Source of the DNA: Herbiconiux ginsengi
GTDB lineage: Bacteria; Actinomycetota; Actinomycetes; Actinomycetales; Microbacteriaceae
Length of the DNA stretch: 64,000 bases
NCBI RefSeq assembly: GCF_900107435.1
Contig: NZ_FNPZ01000001.1
Location: 1,212,960-1,276,959 of the forward strand
Direction: 5' to 3'
How positions within the stretch are numbered: position 1 is the stretch's first letter; the number at the start of each line of letters is the position of its first letter. Under the pieces are notes generated by a model. It was not told the origin of the DNA. It was given only the letters and a program-made list of their open reading frames with translations, and ran no database searches. Of this stretch, positions 1-9,900 are shown piece after piece. The translations under genes and the position numbers were made by a program.

Positions 1-803
1 GGGCCGCCGTCGGAGCGCTGGTACTTCTTCTGCGGCGGCACGGCGAGCGACTGGCAGAGGTCTTCCTGGTGGATGCGCCGCCATCGGCCGTCGAGATGCC
101 GACGGTCGTAGCGGGTGGTCACGAAGGCTCGACGCGACCCGAAGGTGAGCAGCTCGGACTGGGCGACCGTGAGACCCAGCGCCTCAGCCGCCCGCATCGA
201 GAGGAACTCCACCACGTCGAGCCGGCGGAACGACCCGGCGACGGGTTTCAGGATGTGTGTGGTGGGCGTCGACCCAGTCGGCACGCCCCACGACCCAGTG
301 GTCGAGCGGTGCAACGCGATCTTCGGCTGGGCGCCGGCCAGGCTGAAGCGCTGGGTGAGCCCCGGCACCGGCCTCCCCTCGCTGTACTCCTCGATCACGG
401 CGTCGAGTTCGGTCTCGATGTCGAGGTCGCCGATGGGGGTGCTGCCGCCGCGAGGCAGGGTACCGTCGGGCGACGCCGTGCCCTGGGGAACGATCTGGAT
501 CGCGCCGGCCACGTCGGCGCCGACATGCCGCACCAGAGCGAACGGGTTCTTCGGCGATTCGTCATACTCCCGGCCGATTGCAGCGAGCGCGTCATCGTTG
601 TCAGGCAGAAGCCCTGCAAGGAACGGGCGAATGCTCGCATTGCGGTGGTGCGGGCGCGAGAGCGGCATCGAGAGCGAGAGTGGCGTCGCTGCCGGATCAG
701 CTCGGTAGTCCTCGTGGTAATCGAAGCCCAGATCTCCGGACGACGACTGCGACACGGTGCCGCACATCCGTCCGTCCATGTACACATCGAGCGATTCGCT
801 CAT
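1..803 (-). CDS. hipA: HipA-type serine/threonine kinase toxin, 3' end cut by window edge
   Basis: About 267 residues are visible; the C-terminal part lies outside the window. The protein opens MSESLDVYMDGRMCG and then shows the HipA N-subdomain signature ATPLSLSMPL. Near the edge it carries the HipA-like stretch EDLCQSLAVPPQKKY that leads into the kinase core. HipA proteins phosphorylate aminoacyl-tRNA synthetases and induce dormancy; here that role is inferred from the family. The ATG overlaps the stop of the upstream HTH gene as ATGA, so the two are translationally coupled, the usual hipB-hipA order. The catalytic Asp and Asn residues would lie outside the window, so activity cannot be judged. 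Confidence 0.9.
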   Translation of the reverse strand, partial: MSESLDVYMDGRMCGTVSQSSSGDLGFDYHEDYRADPAATPLSLSMPLSRPHHRNASIRPFLAGLLPDNDDALAAIGREYDESPKNPFALVRHVGADVAGAIQIVPQGTASPDGTLPRGGSTPIGDLDIETELDAVIEEYSEGRPVPGLTQRFSLAGAQPKIALHRSTTGSWGVPTGSTPTTHILKPVAGSFRRLDVVEFLSMRAAEALGLTVAQSELLTFGSRRAFVTTRYDRRHLDGRWRRIHQEDLCQSLAVPPQKKYQRSDGG

Positions 804-1063
804 TCGGATTCACCCCCGAACAAGCGGCGGAGCAGGTCGTCGTTGCCGCCGTCTCGGCCGTCGGGCACCACGTCGAGCGTCATGCCCAAGGCTCCGATCA
901 CGTCGAGAACGCGCGCGAGATCGACGCTCGGTTTGCCGTTCTCGAAGGCGACCAGCCACTCTCGCGACACCCCGGCCCGCTCCGCGAGCTCAGCTTGCGT
1001 CAGTTCACGCTCGAGGCGGAGCTCGCGGACGTACCCGCCCAACTCCCGTGCCGACTTGAACAT
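800..1063 (-). CDS. hipB: HipB-type XRE-family antitoxin/repressor
   Basis: An 87-residue protein with an XRE helix-turn-helix (residues about 10-60, including LTQAELAERAGVSREWL). HipB proteins neutralise HipA and repress their own operon. The start MFKSARELGG is chosen because a GAGGAG Shine-Dalgarno lies 4 nt upstream; longer readings would run through the operator repeats. It overlaps hipA by 4 nt. The acidic, Gly/Asp-rich tail (GRDGGNDDLLRRLFGGESE) resembles the flexible C-terminus of other HipB proteins. Autoregulation is supported by three palindromes directly upstream. Confidence 0.88.
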   Translation of the reverse strand: MFKSARELGGYVRELRLERELTQAELAERAGVSREWLVAFENGKPSVDLARVLDVIGALGMTLDVVPDGRDGGNDDLLRRLFGGESE

Positions 1064-1076
1064 GCTGCTCCTCGAT

Positions 1077-1144
1077 GTGGACGATCGTCCACTCCAGCTC
1101 ATGTGGACGATCATCCGCAATGATACGTGTGGACGATCGTACAC
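1077..1144. promoter_or_regulatory. Three phased palindromic operators upstream of hipBA
   Basis: Three 16-bp sites start at 1077, 1103 and 1129, an exact 26-bp period. The first is the perfect palindrome GTGGACGATCGTCCAC. The others are GTGGACGATCATCCGC and GTGGACGATCGTACAC. Their position just before hipB and their symmetry fit binding sites of a HipB dimer. A 26-bp period is about 2.5 helical turns, so neighbouring dimers would sit on roughly opposite faces. Confidence 0.8.
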
Positions 1145-1168
1145 ACAAGGGGCGCCACGGGCCGGGAT

Positions 1169-1197
1169 TTGGCGGAAAGACGGGGATCGCCTACCAT
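1169..1197 (+). promoter_or_regulatory. Promoter of the rpmB-rpmG-rpsN operon
   Basis: TTGGCG (1169-1174) and TACCAT (1192-1197) are separated by 17 bp, a good housekeeping spacing. Transcription would begin near 1204 and give a leader of about 105 nt before rpmB. No Zur-type palindrome is recognisable near it. Confidence 0.55.
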
Positions 1198-1309
1198 AGA
1201 CAGGTTGGGTGGAATCCTCCGCCCATTGTGAGGTGCCCGCATGGTGCACCTTGCCGACAAGTCATCTTGGGTGAGGCAGTCGTCTCACGGTAACCAAATG
1301 GAGGAAACA

Positions 1310-1546
1310 ATGGCAGCAGTCTGCCAGGTGACAGGAGCCGTTCCCGGTTTCGGTCACAACATCTCGCACTCGCACCGGCGCACCAAGCGCCGATTCGACC
1401 CGAACGTGCAGAAGAAGACGTACTACGTGCCGTCGCTTCGCCGTAACGTGACGCTGACCCTGTCGGCCAAGGGCATCAAGGTCATCGACGCCCGCGGCAT
1501 CGAGTCGGTCGTCAAGGACATCCTGGCTCGTGGGGAGAAGATCTAA
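1310..1546 (+). CDS. rpmB: 50S ribosomal protein L28
   Basis: A 78-residue L28, starting [15 protein letters not shown], with the family-typical basic segment [12 protein letters not shown]. It is a large-subunit structural protein. Only one cysteine is present, so the CxxC pairs of zinc-binding L28 forms are missing and this is the zinc-independent type. The start at 1310 is preceded by GGAGG (TGGAGGAAACA). An upstream in-frame ATG would add a non-conserved tail. It is the first gene of an operon with rpmG and rpsN. Confidence 0.95.
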   Translation: MAAVCQVTGAVPGFGHNISHSHRRTKRRFDPNVQKKTYYVPSLRRNVTLTLSAKGIKVIDARGIESVVKDILARGEKI

Positions 1547-1713
1547 TGGCAAAGCAGCAGGACGTCCGTCCGATCATCAAGCTCCGTTCGACGGCGGGCA
1601 CCGGTTACACCTACGTGACCAAGAAGAACCGTCGCAACGACCCCGACCGTCTCGTGCTGAAGAAGTACGACCCGGTCATCCGTAAGCACGTCGACTTCCG
1701 AGAGGAGCGGTAA
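1546..1713 (+). CDS. rpmG: 50S ribosomal protein L33
   Basis: A 55-residue protein ([20 protein letters not shown] to DFREER) matching bacterial L33 across its length. It contains no cysteine, so it is the zinc-free form. Its ATG shares one base with the rpmB stop (TAATG), which indicates translational coupling. Four bases separate it from rpsN. Confidence 0.95.
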   Translation: MAKQQDVRPIIKLRSTAGTGYTYVTKKNRRNDPDRLVLKKYDPVIRKHVDFREER

Positions 1714-1717
1714 CCAC

Positions 1718-2023
1718 ATGGCCAAGAAGAGCAAGATTGCCCGTAACGAGCAGCGCAAGGTGATCGTGAACCGCTATGCGGCGAAGCGCCTCGAGCTGAA
1801 GAAGGCTCTCGTGAGCCCGACCTCGACCGACGAGGAGCGCGAAGCCGCTCGCCTCGGTCTGCAGAAGCTCCCCCGCAACGCATCGCCGATCCGTGTTCGC
1901 AGCCGCGACGCCGTCGACGGTCGCCCCCGCGGTGTTCTCACCAAGTTCGGCATTTCGCGGGTTCGTTTCCGTGACATGGCGCACCGGGGCGAGTTGCCGG
2001 GCATTACGAAGTCCAGCTGGTAA
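1718..2023 (+). CDS. rpsN: 30S ribosomal protein S14, long zinc-free type
   Basis: A 101-residue S14 starting [20 protein letters not shown] and ending with the conserved [19 protein letters not shown]. It lacks the CxxC...CxxC zinc knuckle of the short 61-residue form. It assembles into the small-subunit head. GAGAGGAG precedes the ATG. All three genes of this operon lack zinc ligands, the same set that forms Zur-repressed backup operons in other actinobacteria. No Zur box is visible here, so whether this is the main or a backup set cannot be decided. Confidence 0.95.
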   Translation: MAKKSKIARNEQRKVIVNRYAAKRLELKKALVSPTSTDEEREAARLGLQKLPRNASPIRVRSRDAVDGRPRGVLTKFGISRVRFRDMAHRGELPGITKSSW

Positions 2024-2128
2024 ATTACCCACGGTCATACCGACCAACCGAACTGGCCCTGGTGGCCGGGACCGTTCCATGTAAAACAGCTGCATCCGCA
2101 GCGAAAAGGTCCGAGGAGGACACCTTAA

Positions 2129-2416
2129 ATGGCTGACAAGTCACTCAACAAGACCGAGCTCGTCGCAGCCGTCGCCGCCGCTTCCGGCCAGACGCAGGCT
2201 TCCGTCAACGAGGTTCTTGACGCTCTCTTCTCCACGCTGGCCGACTCGGTTGCCTCGGGAACCAAGGTCACGATCCCGGGCTGGCTCGCCGTCGAGCGCA
2301 CCTCGCGTGCCGCTCGCACCGGCCGCAACCCGCAGACGGGCGCCACCATCGAGATCCCCGCGGGTCACTCCGTGAAGATCTCGGCCGGCTCGAAGCTGAA
2401 GGCTGCCGCCAAGTAA
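2129..2416 (+). CDS. hup: HU-family nucleoid DNA-binding protein
   Basis: A 95-residue histone-like protein. It begins with the dimerisation helices MADKSLNKTELVAAVAAASG and has the DNA-binding arm with RNPQTGATIEIPA, the HU signature. The C-terminus ends KLKAAAK, without the long lysine/alanine tail of mycobacterial and streptomycete Hlp/HupS forms. GAGGAGG lies 9 nt before the ATG. The gene is followed at once by a strong intrinsic terminator, so it is probably monocistronic. Confidence 0.95.
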   Translation: MADKSLNKTELVAAVAAASGQTQASVNEVLDALFSTLADSVASGTKVTIPGWLAVERTSRAARTGRNPQTGATIEIPAGHSVKISAGSKLKAAAK

Positions 2417-2431
2417 CACCGGCTGTTCTTC

Positions 2432-2463
2432 GGAAGGGTGACGACTTCGGTCGTCACCCTTCC
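2432..2463 (+). terminator. Intrinsic terminator after hup
   Basis: A perfect 14-bp stem (GGAAGGGTGACGAC) is closed by a TTCG tetraloop and followed by GTGTTT. Confidence 0.9.
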
Positions 2464-2500
2464 GTGTTTAACGTCAGGAACGGACGCGTAAGGTGGTCAG

Positions 2501-4465
2501 GTGCTGAGAGTCGTGCGGATCGCCGGGCCCGCCACGCTCGTGGGGGTGGGATTCGCCGCACTCCTCGTAGCCCTTGCCATCGGCGGCGGGGCCGCCCCGC
2601 AGCTGCTCGAAGACCCGGGAGCGGTGGTGCGCTTCGGCCTCCCGACGTCCACGATGCTCGTGAACCTCGCCGCCTCGGGCATGATCGGCGCCCTCGGCCT
2701 GGTGCTCTTCGCCATCCCGCCCGCCAGCGCCGCCTACGGCCGGGCGCTCGACGTCGCCGCGGGATCGGCCGCCGTCTTCACCGTGGCCGCCGCGTTCACC
2801 GGCTTCTTCAGCTATCTCAGCGTCACCGCCCGCGCTCTCAGCTTCGACGACACCTTCAGCCAGGGCCTCGGCCAGTTCCTCACCCAGATCGCCCTCGGCC
2901 AGGCGTGGCTGCAGACCACCCTCATCGGTGCCGTCGTGACGGTGCTCTGCTTCGCGGTGCGCAACCAGACCGCTCTCTTCTTCGTCGGGCTGCTCGCCGT
3001 CGCCTCCCTCATCCCGATGGCCCAGCAGGGGCACGCCGCCGGCACCACCGGGCACGACGCGGCGATCACGGCCCTCGGCCTCCACCTCATCTTCGCCGCC
3101 GCCTGGCTCGGCGGCCTCGCCGTGATCGCCCTGATCAGCCGACAGATCGAAACACCCAAGCTGGTCGACATCGTCACGCGGTATTCGAGCGTCGCACTGA
3201 TCTGCTTCATCGTGGTGGCGGCATCCGGCTATGTCAGCGCCGAACTGCGGATCGGCTCGCTCGACCGCCTGCTCACCCCCTACGGCCTGCTGGTGCTCGT
3301 GAAGGTGGGCGCCCTCATCGCGCTCGGGGTGTTCGGCGCGCTGCACCGCCGCTTCGTCATCAAGAAGCTCGGGGACACCGGTCGCCGCCGTCACTTCTGG
3401 TGGTTGATCGTGGCCGAACTCGCCTTCATGGGCATCGCCTCGGGCTTCGCCGCCGCGCTCGCCCGCACCGCGACCCCGGTTCCCGAAACCGTTCCGGCCA
3501 CGCAGACCGCCGCCGAGATCCTCACCGGATCACCGCTGCCGCCCGAGCTCACGACGGCGAACTTCCTCACCCAGTGGAATTTCGACCTGATCTGGATCCT
3601 GGTCTGCGGCTTCGGCATAGTCTTCTACCTGATGGGGGTGCTCCGCCTGCGCCGCCGCGGAGACCGGTGGCCGTGGTATCGCACGGTGCTCTGGATCGCC
3701 GGACTCCTGATGCTCTTCTACGTCACCAACGGTGGTCTGAACGTCTACGAGAAGTACCTGTTCAGCATGCACATGTTCGGGCACATGACCCTCAGCATGG
3801 CGGTGCCGCTGCTGCTCGTGCCCGCAGGGCCCGTGACGCTCGCGCTCCGCGCCATCCGCAAGCGCGACGACGGCACCCGGGGCATGCGCGAGTGGATCCT
3901 GCTCGCCGTGCACTCGCGCGCCGCCACCGTGATCGCGAATCCGATCGTGGCGGGCGTGCTCTTCGCCACCAGCCTCGTGGCGTTCTACTACACGCCGCTG
4001 TTCCGCTGGGCGACCGAGGACCACATCGGGCACGAGTGGATGATCGTGCACTTCCTCATCGTCGGCTACCTCTTCGTGCAGGCGCTGATCGGCATCGATC
4101 CGGTGCCCTACAAGCTGCCCTACCCCTTCCGGCTGCTGCTCCTGCTCGCCACGATGGCGTTCCACGCCTTCTTCGGTCTCGCCCTGATGAGCGGCACCGG
4201 GCTCCTGCTGGCCGACTGGTTCGGCGCCACCGGCCGCGACTGGGGCGTCAGCGCCATCGAAGACCAGCAGGCCGGAGGCGGCATCGCCTGGTCGATCGGG
4301 GAGATCCCGACGTTCATCCTGGCGCTCGTGGTGGCCATCCAGTGGAGCCGCAGCGACAAGAAGGAGACCAAGCGCCGCGACCGCAACGCCGACCGCACGG
4401 GCGAGGCCGAACTCGGCGAGTACAACGCGATGCTGGAGAAGCTCGCGGCGCGCGACGGGCGGTAG
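2501..4465 (+). CDS. CopD/CtaG fusion: copper import and cytochrome c oxidase assembly membrane protein
   Basis: 654 residues, highly hydrophobic throughout. The N-terminal half has the CopD-like multi-helix region (around LISRQIETPKLVDIVTRYSS). The C-terminal half has the CtaG_caa3 pattern with conserved histidines in FSMHMFGHMTLSMAVPLLL. Such fusions are common in actinobacteria and are thought to bring copper to the CuB site of the terminal oxidase; the role is inferred. The GTG start is supported by TAAGGT at 2489-2494 followed by 6 nt, a leaderless arrangement. The tail is polar and charged. It faces the convergent gene at 4476 with only 10 nt between. Confidence 0.88.
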   Translation: MLRVVRIAGPATLVGVGFAALLVALAIGGGAAPQLLEDPGAVVRFGLPTSTMLVNLAASGMIGALGLVLFAIPPASAAYGRALDVAAGSAAVFTVAAAFTGFFSYLSVTARALSFDDTFSQGLGQFLTQIALGQAWLQTTLIGAVVTVLCFAVRNQTALFFVGLLAVASLIPMAQQGHAAGTTGHDAAITALGLHLIFAAAWLGGLAVIALISRQIETPKLVDIVTRYSSVALICFIVVAASGYVSAELRIGSLDRLLTPYGLLVLVKVGALIALGVFGALHRRFVIKKLGDTGRRRHFWWLIVAELAFMGIASGFAAALARTATPVPETVPATQTAAEILTGSPLPPELTTANFLTQWNFDLIWILVCGFGIVFYLMGVLRLRRRGDRWPWYRTVLWIAGLLMLFYVTNGGLNVYEKYLFSMHMFGHMTLSMAVPLLLVPAGPVTLALRAIRKRDDGTRGMREWILLAVHSRAATVIANPIVAGVLFATSLVAFYYTPLFRWATEDHIGHEWMIVHFLIVGYLFVQALIGIDPVPYKLPYPFRLLLLLATMAFHAFFGLALMSGTGLLLADWFGATGRDWGVSAIEDQQAGGGIAWSIGEIPTFILALVVAIQWSRSDKKETKRRDRNADRTGEAELGEYNAMLEKLAARDGR

Positions 4466-4475
4466 GCGTCAAGCC

Positions 4476-5507
4476 CTAAGCGCGGGGCGCGAACTGTACC
4501 GAGCCGTCTGGCTGGATCGACAGCGAGAAGGTGACGTCGAACGGCACCGTGGCGTCGAGCGTCGAGACCGTGCCGTCGAAGAGCGAGCGGATCTCGACGG
4601 TGATGTGCGCCGCGCCCGCGGCGTTGGGCACGATCCAGCTGTCCTGCCCCGCCAGGATCGTGAGCGTCGGATAGCTCTCGATCGACCACGCCGGGTCGGA
4701 GGCGATGCGGTCGTTCACGTCTTGCCCGAAGGGACATCCGGGAGGGTAGAGGGCGGTCTGCTCGGCGCAGTCGTCGAGGAATCCGTTCACCGTGGTCTGC
4801 ACCTCGTCGAGGAAGGTGGTGGTCGGCTGCACGTCGACGATCGCGCTGATCGTCGACTTCGGGGCGGTGGCGGCCATGGCCATCGGGTTCGCGCCCAGGT
4901 AGTCGGAGCGGTGCGACAGCACGTAGAGGCTCGGCACCAGCACCTCGTAGTCCTGACTGGCGTGGAACGCGGTGGGGTCGGCCGTCTCGACCGCCGCGCG
5001 GCCCGCCGTGAACGACGAGGCGTGCGACACGGTGACCGTTGCGGTGGCCACGGGTGAGCGCACGAACCTCCACTCGGGAAAGAACAGCCAGCTCGTTCCG
5101 CTCTGCACCACGTCGAACTCCGACTGCCCGTGCGCGCGGTTCTGGCCGACTCCCGAGAGTGTGTAGTCGTAGACGATGCGGTGGCGGCCGGGTGCCATCT
5201 CGGTGTCGCTCAGTTGCTCGATGTCGGCGAGGTCGCCGAGCGCATCCGGGGTGACGAGGGCGGCGACGCCGGTGCCGGGGGTGTCGTTCGTGGTGAGTGC
5301 CACGCCGGGGGTGGCCAGCGCGGCATCCACGTCGTGATGGGCGACCGCATCGAGGTAGATGCGCACGAAGGCCGAGGCGCTGTAGACCTCGCGGTTCAGG
5401 ATGCCGATGGCTGAGAACAAGGCGGCCACGGTGAGGAGCAGGAGGCCCACCCAGATCACGATCGAACGGTGCAGCGCGGTGCGCTCGTCCCCATCCGCCG
5501 TACTCAT
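4476..5507 (-). CDS. Membrane-anchored extracytoplasmic protein of unknown function
   Basis: 343 residues. One transmembrane helix near residues 16-36 (IVIWVGLLLLTVAALFSAIG) is followed by a long polar domain predicted outside the cell. There are two close cysteines in DDCAEQTALYPPGCPFG that could form a disulfide. No enzyme motif was recognised. The start at 5507 (MSTADGDERT) is preferred over a GTG two codons earlier because TAAACT (5519-5514) lies exactly 6 nt before it, as at many genes here. The head-to-head neighbour is the PIF1-like helicase, so the two promoters are back to back. Confidence 0.75.
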   Translation of the reverse strand: MSTADGDERTALHRSIVIWVGLLLLTVAALFSAIGILNREVYSASAFVRIYLDAVAHHDVDAALATPGVALTTNDTPGTGVAALVTPDALGDLADIEQLSDTEMAPGRHRIVYDYTLSGVGQNRAHGQSEFDVVQSGTSWLFFPEWRFVRSPVATATVTVSHASSFTAGRAAVETADPTAFHASQDYEVLVPSLYVLSHRSDYLGANPMAMAATAPKSTISAIVDVQPTTTFLDEVQTTVNGFLDDCAEQTALYPPGCPFGQDVNDRIASDPAWSIESYPTLTILAGQDSWIVPNAAGAAHITVEIRSLFDGTVSTLDATVPFDVTFSLSIQPDGSVQFAPRA

Positions 5508-5563
5508 GTCCACAGTTTAGGCGGGCTCAGTTTCGCGGCTCGCCGGGCGGGTAGATTGGACGG

Positions 5564-6868
5564 ATGACCAGGCCCACCCTCTCTGCCGAGCAGCAGCGGG
5601 TGTTCGAGCTCATCGAGGGCACCCGCAAGCACGTCTTCGTCACCGGCCGGGCCGGCACCGGCAAGTCGACGCTGCTGAACCACCTCTCCTGGAACACGGA
5701 GAAGCAGCTCGTCATCTCGGCGCCCACCGGGGTCGCGGCCCTCAACGTGGGCGGGCAGACCATCCACTCCCTCTTCCGGCTGCCGATCGGGGTCATCGCC
5801 GATCACACGATCGAGCAGAACGGCGATGTGCGCAAGCTCCTCAACACCATCGACACCCTGGTGATCGACGAGGTGTCGATGGTGAACGCCGACCTGATGG
5901 ATGCGATGGACCGGTCGCTGAGGCAGGCCAGGCAGCGCCCGCTCGAGGCCTTCGGCGGCGTGCAGGTGGTGCTGTTCGGCGATCCCTACCAGCTGGCGCC
6001 CGTGCCGGGAGACGGCGACGAGCGGGCCTACTTCGCCGACCACTACCGCTCGATGTGGTTCTTCGATGCGAAGGTATGGGAGGAGACCGAGCTCGAGATC
6101 GTGGAGCTCACCGAGATCCACCGGCAGCACGACGACGACTTCAAGTTCATGCTCAACGCCGTGCGTTTCGGCATGGTCACCAAGGAGATCGCCGACGCGT
6201 TGAACTCCACGGGCGCCCGCTCCCCGGCTCCCGACACCGCCATCACGCTGGCCACCCGCAACGACGCGGTGAACCGCATCAACCAGACCGCGCTCGGCAA
6301 GCTGCCGGGGCGCGTGCTGAGCGCGAAGGCCGAGATCAGCGGCGACTTCGGTGGGCGCACCTACCCGGCCGACGTGAACCTCGAGCTGAAGGTGGGCGCG
6401 CAGGTGATGTTCCTCCGCAACGACGCCGATCAGCGGTGGGTGAACGGCACCGTCGGCACGGTCACGAAGATCGATTCGACGGTGTGGGTCGAGGTCGACG
6501 GCGAGGTGCACGAGGTCGATCCGGTGGCCTGGGAGAAATACCGCTACTCCTACGCGCCGGAGTCGAAGCAGCTCTCCAAAGAGGTGATCGGGGAGTTCAC
6601 GCAGTTCCCCCTGCGCCTGGCCTGGGCGGTCACCATCCACAAATCCCAGGGCCAGACCTACGACGAGGCCGTGGTCGACCTCGGCGCCCGGGTGTTCAGC
6701 CCCGGGCAGACCTACGTCGCGCTCAGCCGGCTCACGTCGCTCGAGGGCCTCTACCTCACCCGGCCGCTGCGGCCGAGCGACATCATCGTCGACCAGAACG
6801 TGCTGAACTTCATGCGCTCACGCTCGCGCGGCGCGGCTGAGACACCGGGCCCGACGCCTTCGCTGTAG
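5564..6868 (+). CDS. PIF1/RecD-like SF1B DNA helicase
   Basis: 434 residues with the helicase motifs in order: Walker A GRAGTGKST (28-36), Walker B VIDEVSM (near 104), motif III FGDPYQLAP (near 145) and the C-terminal motif V/VI block TIHKSQGQTYD followed by TYVALSRLTSLEGLYL. This is the 5'-3' PIF1-type helicase layout in a compact form without accessory domains. Likely roles are unwinding G-quadruplexes or stalled forks; this is inferred from the family. A leaderless start is indicated by TAGATT at 5552-5557 and 6 nt to the ATG. Confidence 0.88.
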   Translation: MTRPTLSAEQQRVFELIEGTRKHVFVTGRAGTGKSTLLNHLSWNTEKQLVISAPTGVAALNVGGQTIHSLFRLPIGVIADHTIEQNGDVRKLLNTIDTLVIDEVSMVNADLMDAMDRSLRQARQRPLEAFGGVQVVLFGDPYQLAPVPGDGDERAYFADHYRSMWFFDAKVWEETELEIVELTEIHRQHDDDFKFMLNAVRFGMVTKEIADALNSTGARSPAPDTAITLATRNDAVNRINQTALGKLPGRVLSAKAEISGDFGGRTYPADVNLELKVGAQVMFLRNDADQRWVNGTVGTVTKIDSTVWVEVDGEVHEVDPVAWEKYRYSYAPESKQLSKEVIGEFTQFPLRLAWAVTIHKSQGQTYDEAVVDLGARVFSPGQTYVALSRLTSLEGLYLTRPLRPSDIIVDQNVLNFMRSRSRGAAETPGPTPSL

Positions 6869-6950
6869 CCCGCTCACCCCACTAAGGGGGGATGGTTCGC
6901 CCCGGATGCGGCCCACCCCAGCCGATACCCTTCAACAGGGAAGGGGAGTC

Positions 6951-9900
6951 ATGGCCACGCTGCTGTACCGAATCGGGCGGTTCGCCGCACGGCGGAGCAT
7001 CGCCGTCATCGTGGGCTGGATCGTGGTGCTCGGCCTTGCGATCACCGGCGCGGGAGCTCTCGGCGGCGTGATGACCTCGTCGTTCGCCATCCCGGGCACC
7101 GAATCGCAACAAGCCATCGACATGCTCGACCAGCGCTTCCCGGCGGCGTCGGGCGGCTCGGCGAAGGTGATCTACGCGGCTCCGGCCGGCAAGACGGTCG
7201 ACGACTTCGAGAGCCAGATCGCCGCATCCGTCGCCGCGCTCACACCCCTGGATCACGTCTCCGGCGTCACCGGCCCCTTCTCGGCCGACGCCACCGCGCA
7301 GATCAACGACGACCGCACCATGGCCTACGCGACCGTGCAGTATGACGTTCCGACCACGCAGCTGACCGAGGCGCAGAACGAGGCGGTCGTCGCGGCCGGC
7401 GACACCGCGGCATCCGATGGCCTCTCCGTCTACTTCTCGGGCGTGACCGACCCGCCCGAGGCGGCGGTCGACTACACCGAGGCGATCGGCCTGGTGGTGG
7501 CGTTCATCGTGCTGCTGATCACCTTCGGATCGTTGCTGGCGGCCGGCATGCCGCTGATCACCTCGGTGATCGGCGTGGCCGTCACCTCGACGCTGATCAC
7601 CATCGTCTCGGGCTTCGTCACCATCTCGTCCACCGCTCCGCTGCTGGCCACCATGCTCGGATTGGCGGTGGGCATCGACTACGCGTTGTTCATCGTGGCC
7701 CGCCACCGCACTCAGTTGATCCACGGGATGGATCCGAAGGAGTCGGCCGCTACAGCGGTCGCCACCGCGGGGAGCGCCGTGGTGTTCGCGGGACTCACCG
7801 TCATCATCGCGCTGCTCGGCCTCTCGGTCGTGCAGATCCCGTTCCTCACCGTGATGGGCATCGGCGCCGCCGTCTCCGTGGTGATCGCCGTTCTGGTGGC
7901 ACTCACACTCCTTCCCGCCGTGCTCGGCCTCTTCGGGCGAAAGCTGATCCCCAAACCGACGTCACGAGCCGCTCGACGCGAGCTCGCCTCGGCCGACCCG
8001 TCATCGAAGCGCCGCACCCTCGGTGCTCGCTGGGTGGCCCTGGCCACAGCGAAGCCCGTGATCACGGTGGTCGTCGTCGTGATCGGGCTCGTCGTGGTGG
8101 CGCTGCCGGCCACCACCCTCCGCCTGACGCTCCCGGATGCGGGCTACAACCCGCAGGGCTCGATGTCACGCGAGGGCTACGAGCAGCTCACCGCGGGCTT
8201 CGGTCCCGGCTTCAACGGACCACTGCTGGTGACTGCCGACATCTCGAAGATCACCGATCTGCAGCCGGCTCTCACCGCCCTGCACGACCAGTTCGCCGGA
8301 CTCGACGACGTGGCCAGCGTGAGCACGGCCATCCCGAATCCCACGCTCGACATGGCGATCGTGTCGATCATCCCCTCGAGCGCGCCCGACAGCGTGCAGA
8401 CCGAGAACCTCGTGCACACCATGCGGGACGCCGCGCCCGCCTTCGACGCCGAAAACGGTTTCACCTACCAGGTCACCGGACAGACGGCCCTCGGCATCGA
8501 CGTCTCGGCCCGTCTGTCGGATGCTCTGCTGCCGTTCGCCGTGGTGGTGGTGGGGCTGTGCATCATCCTGCTCACCATCGTGTTCCGCTCTCTCGCCGTG
8601 CCGATCTCGGCCACCATCGGCTACCTGCTCTCGGTCGCCGCTTCGTTCGGCATCGTCACAGCCGTGTTCGAATGGGGCTGGCTGGCCGATGTCTTCGGGG
8701 TGGCGAAGGTGGGGCCGGTGATCAGCTTCTTCCCCATCCTGTTGATGGCGGTGCTGTTCGGTCTCGCCATGGACTACCAGGTGTTCCTGGTGTCGCGGAT
8801 GCGCGAGGAGTTCGTGAACACCGGCGACCCGCACTACGCGGTGAAGCACGGTTTCATCGGTGCTGCCCGCGTTGTGACGGCGGCCGCGTGCATCATGTTC
8901 GCGGTCTTCGCCTCCTTCGTGCCGGGAGGCAACGCCGTGCTGCAGCCGATCGCGCTGGGACTGGCGGCGGGTGTGTTCATCGACGCGTTCCTGGTGCGGA
9001 TGACGTTCATCCCGGCCGTCATGACCCTGCTCGGCCGCCTCGGCTGGGCGATACCCCGACGGCTCGAACGTGCGTTGCCGAACGTCGACCTCGAGGGCGA
9101 GGGTGTGCGCGAGATGCTCGACGCCGTGGCCTGGCGTCCGCTCGCAGGGTGGTCGGATGCGTCGGGAGCCGACGCCGCCGACCGTGCCGTCGCCGGTGTT
9201 TCGGTCGGCAGCGAGGCCAGGCCGTATGCCGTGGCCGCCGAGCTGGCCGTGGTCGAAGGCGCGGTCGCGGCCCCGCGGGTGGCGCCGTTCTCGGCGCGGG
9301 CCGAAGTGGGCTCGCTGCTGCTCGTCACGGGTGCCGCCGACACCAATCCCGCCGCGGTCGTCGCCGCCATCGCCGGGCGTCAGCGTCTGCTCGAGGGTCA
9401 TCTGCGCGTGCTCGACCAACCTCTGCCGGTGCACGCCGCCGCCCTGCGGCGGCACTCCGTGCTGGTCGCGCGACCGGTCGAGGCCGACCTGCTCGCCGAC
9501 CGGCTGCCGCTCGGAAAGCTGCCGCCCGGCGCACTGAGCGTGCAAGAGCGGCTGCAGCGCGAGCTCGGCGACGAACTCGCGGAGCTGTGGGGTGCCGAGC
9601 TGGCCGCCGAATGGATGCGCCAACTGGCCATCGCCACCGCGACGGCCGGAATCGTCGCCGGTCGCGGCTCGCGCGCGCATCCGCGGGTGCGCCTGATCGC
9701 ACTGGACGGCACCGGCATCCCCACCGCCTACCTGCAGCACGCCCTCGGCGTGATCGACGCCGCGCTGCCGCTGGAGACCACCCTGGTGGTGGCCCACCAC
9801 GGCGCTCGGCTCGAGGCGGGAACGCGGCCGGTGCGAGTGATCGCGCTCGCCGCAGTCGTGCCCGAGCCGCCCACTCCCCCGTCGCCCCCGGTGCCACCGG

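Noticed and set aside
1144-1310. Zur operator for the zinc-free ribosomal operon
   Set aside because: No AT-rich palindrome of the Zur type can be seen; only a standard promoter.
5508-5513. GTG at 5513 as start of the anchored unknown protein
   Set aside because: It would abut the -10 hexamer directly; the ATG at 5507 has the 6-nt spacing seen at the other leaderless genes.
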